Below are positions 15,091 through 17,006 of a stretch of DNA of 17,006 bases, in pieces. The DNA comes from Candidatus Rokubacteria bacterium RIFCSPLOWO2_02_FULL_72_37 (lineage in GTDB: Bacteria; Methylomirabilota; Methylomirabilia; Rokubacteriales; CSP1-6): contig MGCE01000141.1 of assembly GCA_001790315.1 (NCBI GenBank), forward strand, positions 1 to 17,006, given 5' to 3'. How positions within the stretch are numbered: the first letter of the stretch is position 1; each line of letters begins with the position of its first letter. The translations under genes were made by a program, and so were the position numbers. The notes below the pieces were generated by a model, which was given only the letters and a program-made list of their open reading frames with translations, was not told where the DNA came from and did not search any database.

Positions 15091-15826
15091 GCGCATCGCG
15101 GGAGGGCGCGTCACCTTCGACCGCGACGAGTCGCGTCACCTCGCGCGGGTGCTCCGGCTCGGGCCCGGCGACACCGTCGTCGCCACCGACGGCGCGGGCG
15201 GCGCCTTCACGGTGCGAGTCGAGACGGTGGGCGAGATCGCGACCGGCACGGTGATCGGCGCCGCCACGAGCCCCGCCGAGTCGCCCTGCCGGATCACGCT
15301 GGCCCAGTCCGTGCCGAAGGGCGACAAGATGGAGCAGATCGTCCGCGCGGCGACCGAGCTCGGTGTGGCGTCCGTGGCGCCGCTGATCGCGGAGCGCACG
15401 GTCGTGCGGCTCGAGCCCGCGCGCTGGCGTGAGCGGGCGCGCCGCTGGCAGCGCATCGCGCGCGAGGCGGCCAAGCAGTGCGGGCGCGCTGTCGTTCCCG
15501 TCGTCGAGGCCCCGCGCCCGCTCGTCGACTTCCTGGGGATGGACGCGCCGGCGGAGCTCCGCGTCTGCTTGTGGGAGGGCGCGGCCCGGACTGATGGGGG
15601 GGATGGGCGGACGACGCTCGCGGCAAATCTGCCCAGCGCCCTTCCTGCCGGTGCGCGCGCCATCGTGCTGGTGGGGCCGGAGGGCGGTCTGAGCCGCGCC
15701 GAGGTCGAGGTGGCTCGGGCCAGGGGTTTCGTGGTCCTCGGCGTCGGCCCCAGGATCCTCCGGACGGAGACGGCGGGGCCCGCGATCATCGCGATCCTCC
15801 AGGCAAGGTTCGGGGACCTCACGTGA
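15065..15826 (+). CDS. rsmE: 16S rRNA m3U1498 methyltransferase RsmE
   Basis: A 253-residue SPOUT-family enzyme that methylates N3 of U1498 in 16S rRNA. The small N-terminal PUA-like domain (about 1-70) has HLARVLRLGPGD (25-36). KGDKMEQIVRAATELGV (85-101) and the KQCGR block (137-141) are conserved. The C-terminal knot contains GPEGG (204-208) and LGVGPRILRTETA (225-237), which binds SAM. A Gly/Asp-rich stretch at about 172-182 is a variable insertion. GTG 15065 gives the family-typical N-terminus and overlaps prmA by 26 bases, so the two are probably coupled. It is the last gene of this conserved cluster. Confidence 0.95.
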   Translation: MRRFTIAPERIAGGRVTFDRDESRHLARVLRLGPGDTVVATDGAGGAFTVRVETVGEIATGTVIGAATSPAESPCRITLAQSVPKGDKMEQIVRAATELGVASVAPLIAERTVVRLEPARWRERARRWQRIAREAAKQCGRAVVPVVEAPRPLVDFLGMDAPAELRVCLWEGAARTDGGDGRTTLAANLPSALPAGARAIVLVGPEGGLSRAEVEVARARGFVVLGVGPRILRTETAGPAIIAILQARFGDLT

Positions 15827-15881
15827 TCCACGGTTGTCTCCATTCCGACACACTCCTGACAGCGCACCGTATCATCGATAC
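15822..15881 (+). promoter_or_regulatory. Possible promoter/operator region upstream of lpxC
   Basis: The 167-base rsmE-lpxC gap is visibly richer in A+T than the rest. TATCAT at 15870-15875 is a 5 of 6 match to a -10, with only a weak -35 candidate (CCGACA, 15845-15850, 19-base spacing). Two small perfect inverted repeats centred on ATC are present: CGTG/CACG (15822-15832) and GTATC/GATAC (15869-15881), the second covering the hexamer. The remainder (15882-15940) shows nothing else distinct. Confidence 0.25.
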
Positions 15882-15945
15882 CACCCACCGAAGCATCTGG
15901 CATCGAGGCCCCGACTAGAAACACATTCAACATCAATTGGTTGAG

Positions 15946-15950
15946 AGGAG
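15946..15950 (+). promoter_or_regulatory. Shine-Dalgarno site for a short upstream reading frame
   Basis: AGGAG, within GAGAGGAG (15943-15950), is nine bases before ATG 15960. It is 43 bases before the lpxC start at 15994, too far to serve it directly. Confidence 0.5.
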
Positions 15951-15959
15951 CTTCCGGCA

Positions 15960-16016
15960 ATGGCATCGCCGTTGCTCACCCTACATCCCGGCGATGAAGC
16001 AGTCCACGATCCGTAA
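15960..16016 (+). CDS. Putative 18-residue leader peptide overlapping the lpxC start
   Basis: ATG 15960 opens a frame encoding MASPLLTLHPGDEAVHDP and stops at TAA 16014-16016. It has the only well-placed ribosome binding site in the lpxC leader. It is in a different frame from lpxC and overlaps its first 23 bases, so ribosomes finishing it would terminate just past the lpxC ATG and could reinitiate there. No homology is recognisable at this length. It may be a regulatory upstream frame, or chance next to a purine-rich stretch. Confidence 0.35.
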   Translation: MASPLLTLHPGDEAVHDP

Positions 16017-16914
16017 GCCGGTCAGCATCGAAGGCATCGGCCTCCACTCGGGCAAGCCTGCCAGGATAACGCTCTCCCCGGCGCCGGAGGACTCGGGCAT
16101 CGTGTTCCGCGTGGGAGCGGACCGCGACCGGATCCCCGCCACTCCAGAAAGCGTCGTCAACTCCCACTACGCGACGACGATCGGCAAGAACGGCACGCGG
16201 ATTCAAACGGTCGAGCACCTGATGGCGGCGGCGGCCGGGCTCAACGTCGACAACCTGGACGTCGAGGTGGACGGCGTCGAGATCCCTGCGCTCGACGGCA
16301 GCGCGAAGCCGTTCGTCGCGCTCCTCACGTCGGCAGGTCGACGCGAGCAGGCGGCGCGGCAGCGGCCGCAGACGCTCCCCTACCCGATCCGTGTCGGGAG
16401 CGGTGCGCGGTGGATCCACGTCTTTCCCGCGGACACGTTCCGGATCAGCTACACGCTCGACAACGATCATCCCGCCATCGGCACCCAGGTGCTGTCGTGG
16501 ACGGCGACAGAGCGCTCGTTCGTCGACGAGGTCGCGCCGGCGCGGACCTACGGGTTCCTCCGCGATCTCGGACTCATGCGCAAGAACGGGCTGGCGCGGG
16601 GCGGCTCCCTCGACAACGCCGTCGTCATCGGGAATCGCGGGCCGTTGAATGGCCTGCGCTACCGCGATGAGTTCGTCCGGCACAAGATCCTCGACCTGAT
16701 CGGCGACCTCGCGCTCCTGGGCCGCCCGATCGTCGGGCACGTCGTGGCCCGCAACGGCGGCCACTCGCTCAACCTCGAGTTGGTCCTGGCCGTCCAGCGC
16801 GCCCTCGGGTTCGAGCGTCGGCTCGCGGGCGCCGCCGTCCTGGTGCCCGCGGCGTCCGGGGAGCGGCTCCGCACGGAAAGCCTCGTGCCGGCCGCCGGCC
16901 TCGCCGCGATCTAA
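15994..16914 (+). CDS. lpxC: UDP-3-O-acyl-N-acetylglucosamine deacetylase
   Basis: A cytoplasmic zinc amidase of 306 residues for the committed step of lipid A synthesis, removing the acetyl group from UDP-3-O-acyl-GlcNAc. Zinc ligands match E. coli LpxC: His75 in TVEHLMAA, then His230 and Asp234 in RHKILDLIGDL. Glu74 is the general base and His257 in GGHSLN the acid. SIEGIGLHSGKPA (11-23) is the N-terminal signature. ATG 15994 gives the family start MKQSTIRKPV; a TTG at 15937 would add 19 unfamiliar residues and has no ribosome binding site. ATG 15994 also lacks one. The gene stands apart from other lpx genes, after rsmE, and implies an LPS-type outer membrane. Confidence 0.96.
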   Translation: MKQSTIRKPVSIEGIGLHSGKPARITLSPAPEDSGIVFRVGADRDRIPATPESVVNSHYATTIGKNGTRIQTVEHLMAAAAGLNVDNLDVEVDGVEIPALDGSAKPFVALLTSAGRREQAARQRPQTLPYPIRVGSGARWIHVFPADTFRISYTLDNDHPAIGTQVLSWTATERSFVDEVAPARTYGFLRDLGLMRKNGLARGGSLDNAVVIGNRGPLNGLRYRDEFVRHKILDLIGDLALLGRPIVGHVVARNGGHSLNLELVLAVQRALGFERRLAGAAVLVPAASGERLRTESLVPAAGLAAI

Positions 16915-16940
16915 CCCAACTTCCGCACTTCAGTAAGGAG

Positions 16941-16966
16941 ACGGCGCGGCCCCGGGGTCGCGCCGT
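16941..16966 (+). terminator. GC-rich hairpin downstream of lpxC
   Basis: ACGGCGCG (16941-16948) pairs perfectly with CGCGCCGT (16959-16966). The interior GCCCCGGGGT can extend the stem through a G-U pair and CC/GG pairs. It begins 27 bases after the lpxC stop. Only TTCGTAT follows, so the U-tract is poor. A weaker outer pairing of GGAGA with TCTCC may lengthen it. It is the best terminator candidate in the window. Confidence 0.55.
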
Positions 16967-17006
16967 TCGTATCTCCAGGCGCCGTCGGCACCGTCCGTCA
17001 GAAATC

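Noticed and set aside
15937..15993. lpxC starting at TTG 15937
   Set aside because: The extra 19 residues are not LpxC-like, and the Shine-Dalgarno lies after this codon rather than before it.
15960..16016. Frameshift in lpxC joining ATG 15960 to the main frame
   Set aside because: The lpxC protein is complete and family-typical from ATG 15994, so no frameshift is needed.
16935..16940. AAGGAG after lpxC as a ribosome binding site for another gene
   Set aside because: No ATG, GTG or TTG follows at a usable distance, and the sequence runs straight into the GC hairpin.
1..17006. tRNA, rRNA, insertion sequence or phage genes
   Set aside because: No transposase or integrase motifs, no terminal inverted repeats and no cloverleaf-like sequence were seen; nearly all bases are in recognised housekeeping genes.

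Overview
The window is dense, GC-rich bacterial chromosome (about two thirds G+C or more by eye), and every convincing gene is on the + strand. I recognise 17 protein genes, the first cut by the window edge, and no RNA genes, insertion sequences or CRISPR arrays. LpxC implies a lipid A-making, double-membraned bacterium, and the caa3-type oxidase implies aerobic respiration. The lepA-hemW-hrcA-grpE-dnaJ-prmA-rsmE order is an old bacterial arrangement best known from Firmicutes. Together these suggest an uncultivated-type GC-rich diderm, for example Methylomirabilota/Rokubacteria or a deltaproteobacterium-like lineage. That placement is inference; no marker here settles it.

Layout. (1) 1-3048: the end of a haem-copper oxidase operon: a fused subunit I/III (5'-truncated), a small subunit IV and the assembly factor CtaG, tightly packed. 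(2) 3059-7499: a sugar-nucleotide operon: UDP-glucose dehydrogenase, UDP-glucuronate decarboxylase, a GalE-like epimerase, a tiny Trm112-type zinc protein and a sugar-1-phosphate nucleotidyltransferase. Several genes overlap by 1-4 bases. The first two steps run UDP-glucose to UDP-glucuronate to UDP-xylose, and the rest probably supply further activated sugars for envelope polysaccharide. (3) 7581-11441: lepA (EF4), lepB (signal peptidase I) and hemW, with a 48-bp tandem repeat between lepB and hemW. (4) 11451-15826: heat-shock and ribosome-modification genes hrcA, grpE, dnaJ, prmA and rsmE; dnaK is absent from its usual place between grpE and dnaJ. (5) 15994-16914: lpxC after the longest AT-richer spacer, followed by a GC hairpin.

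Two patterns stand out. First, four gene starts (ugd, lepA, hrcA, grpE) have an extended -10 element (TGn plus a TATAAT-like hexamer) ending only 6-9 bases before the start codon, with no good Shine-Dalgarno sequence, which predicts leaderless or nearly leaderless mRNAs. In two cases the -10 contains the stop codon of the gene before. Second, the lepB-hemW gap holds three full copies plus a degenerate fourth of a 48-bp unit. The unit is a multiple of three, keeps the hemW frame open, and can fold into a hairpin. I see no clear new defence or mobile system.
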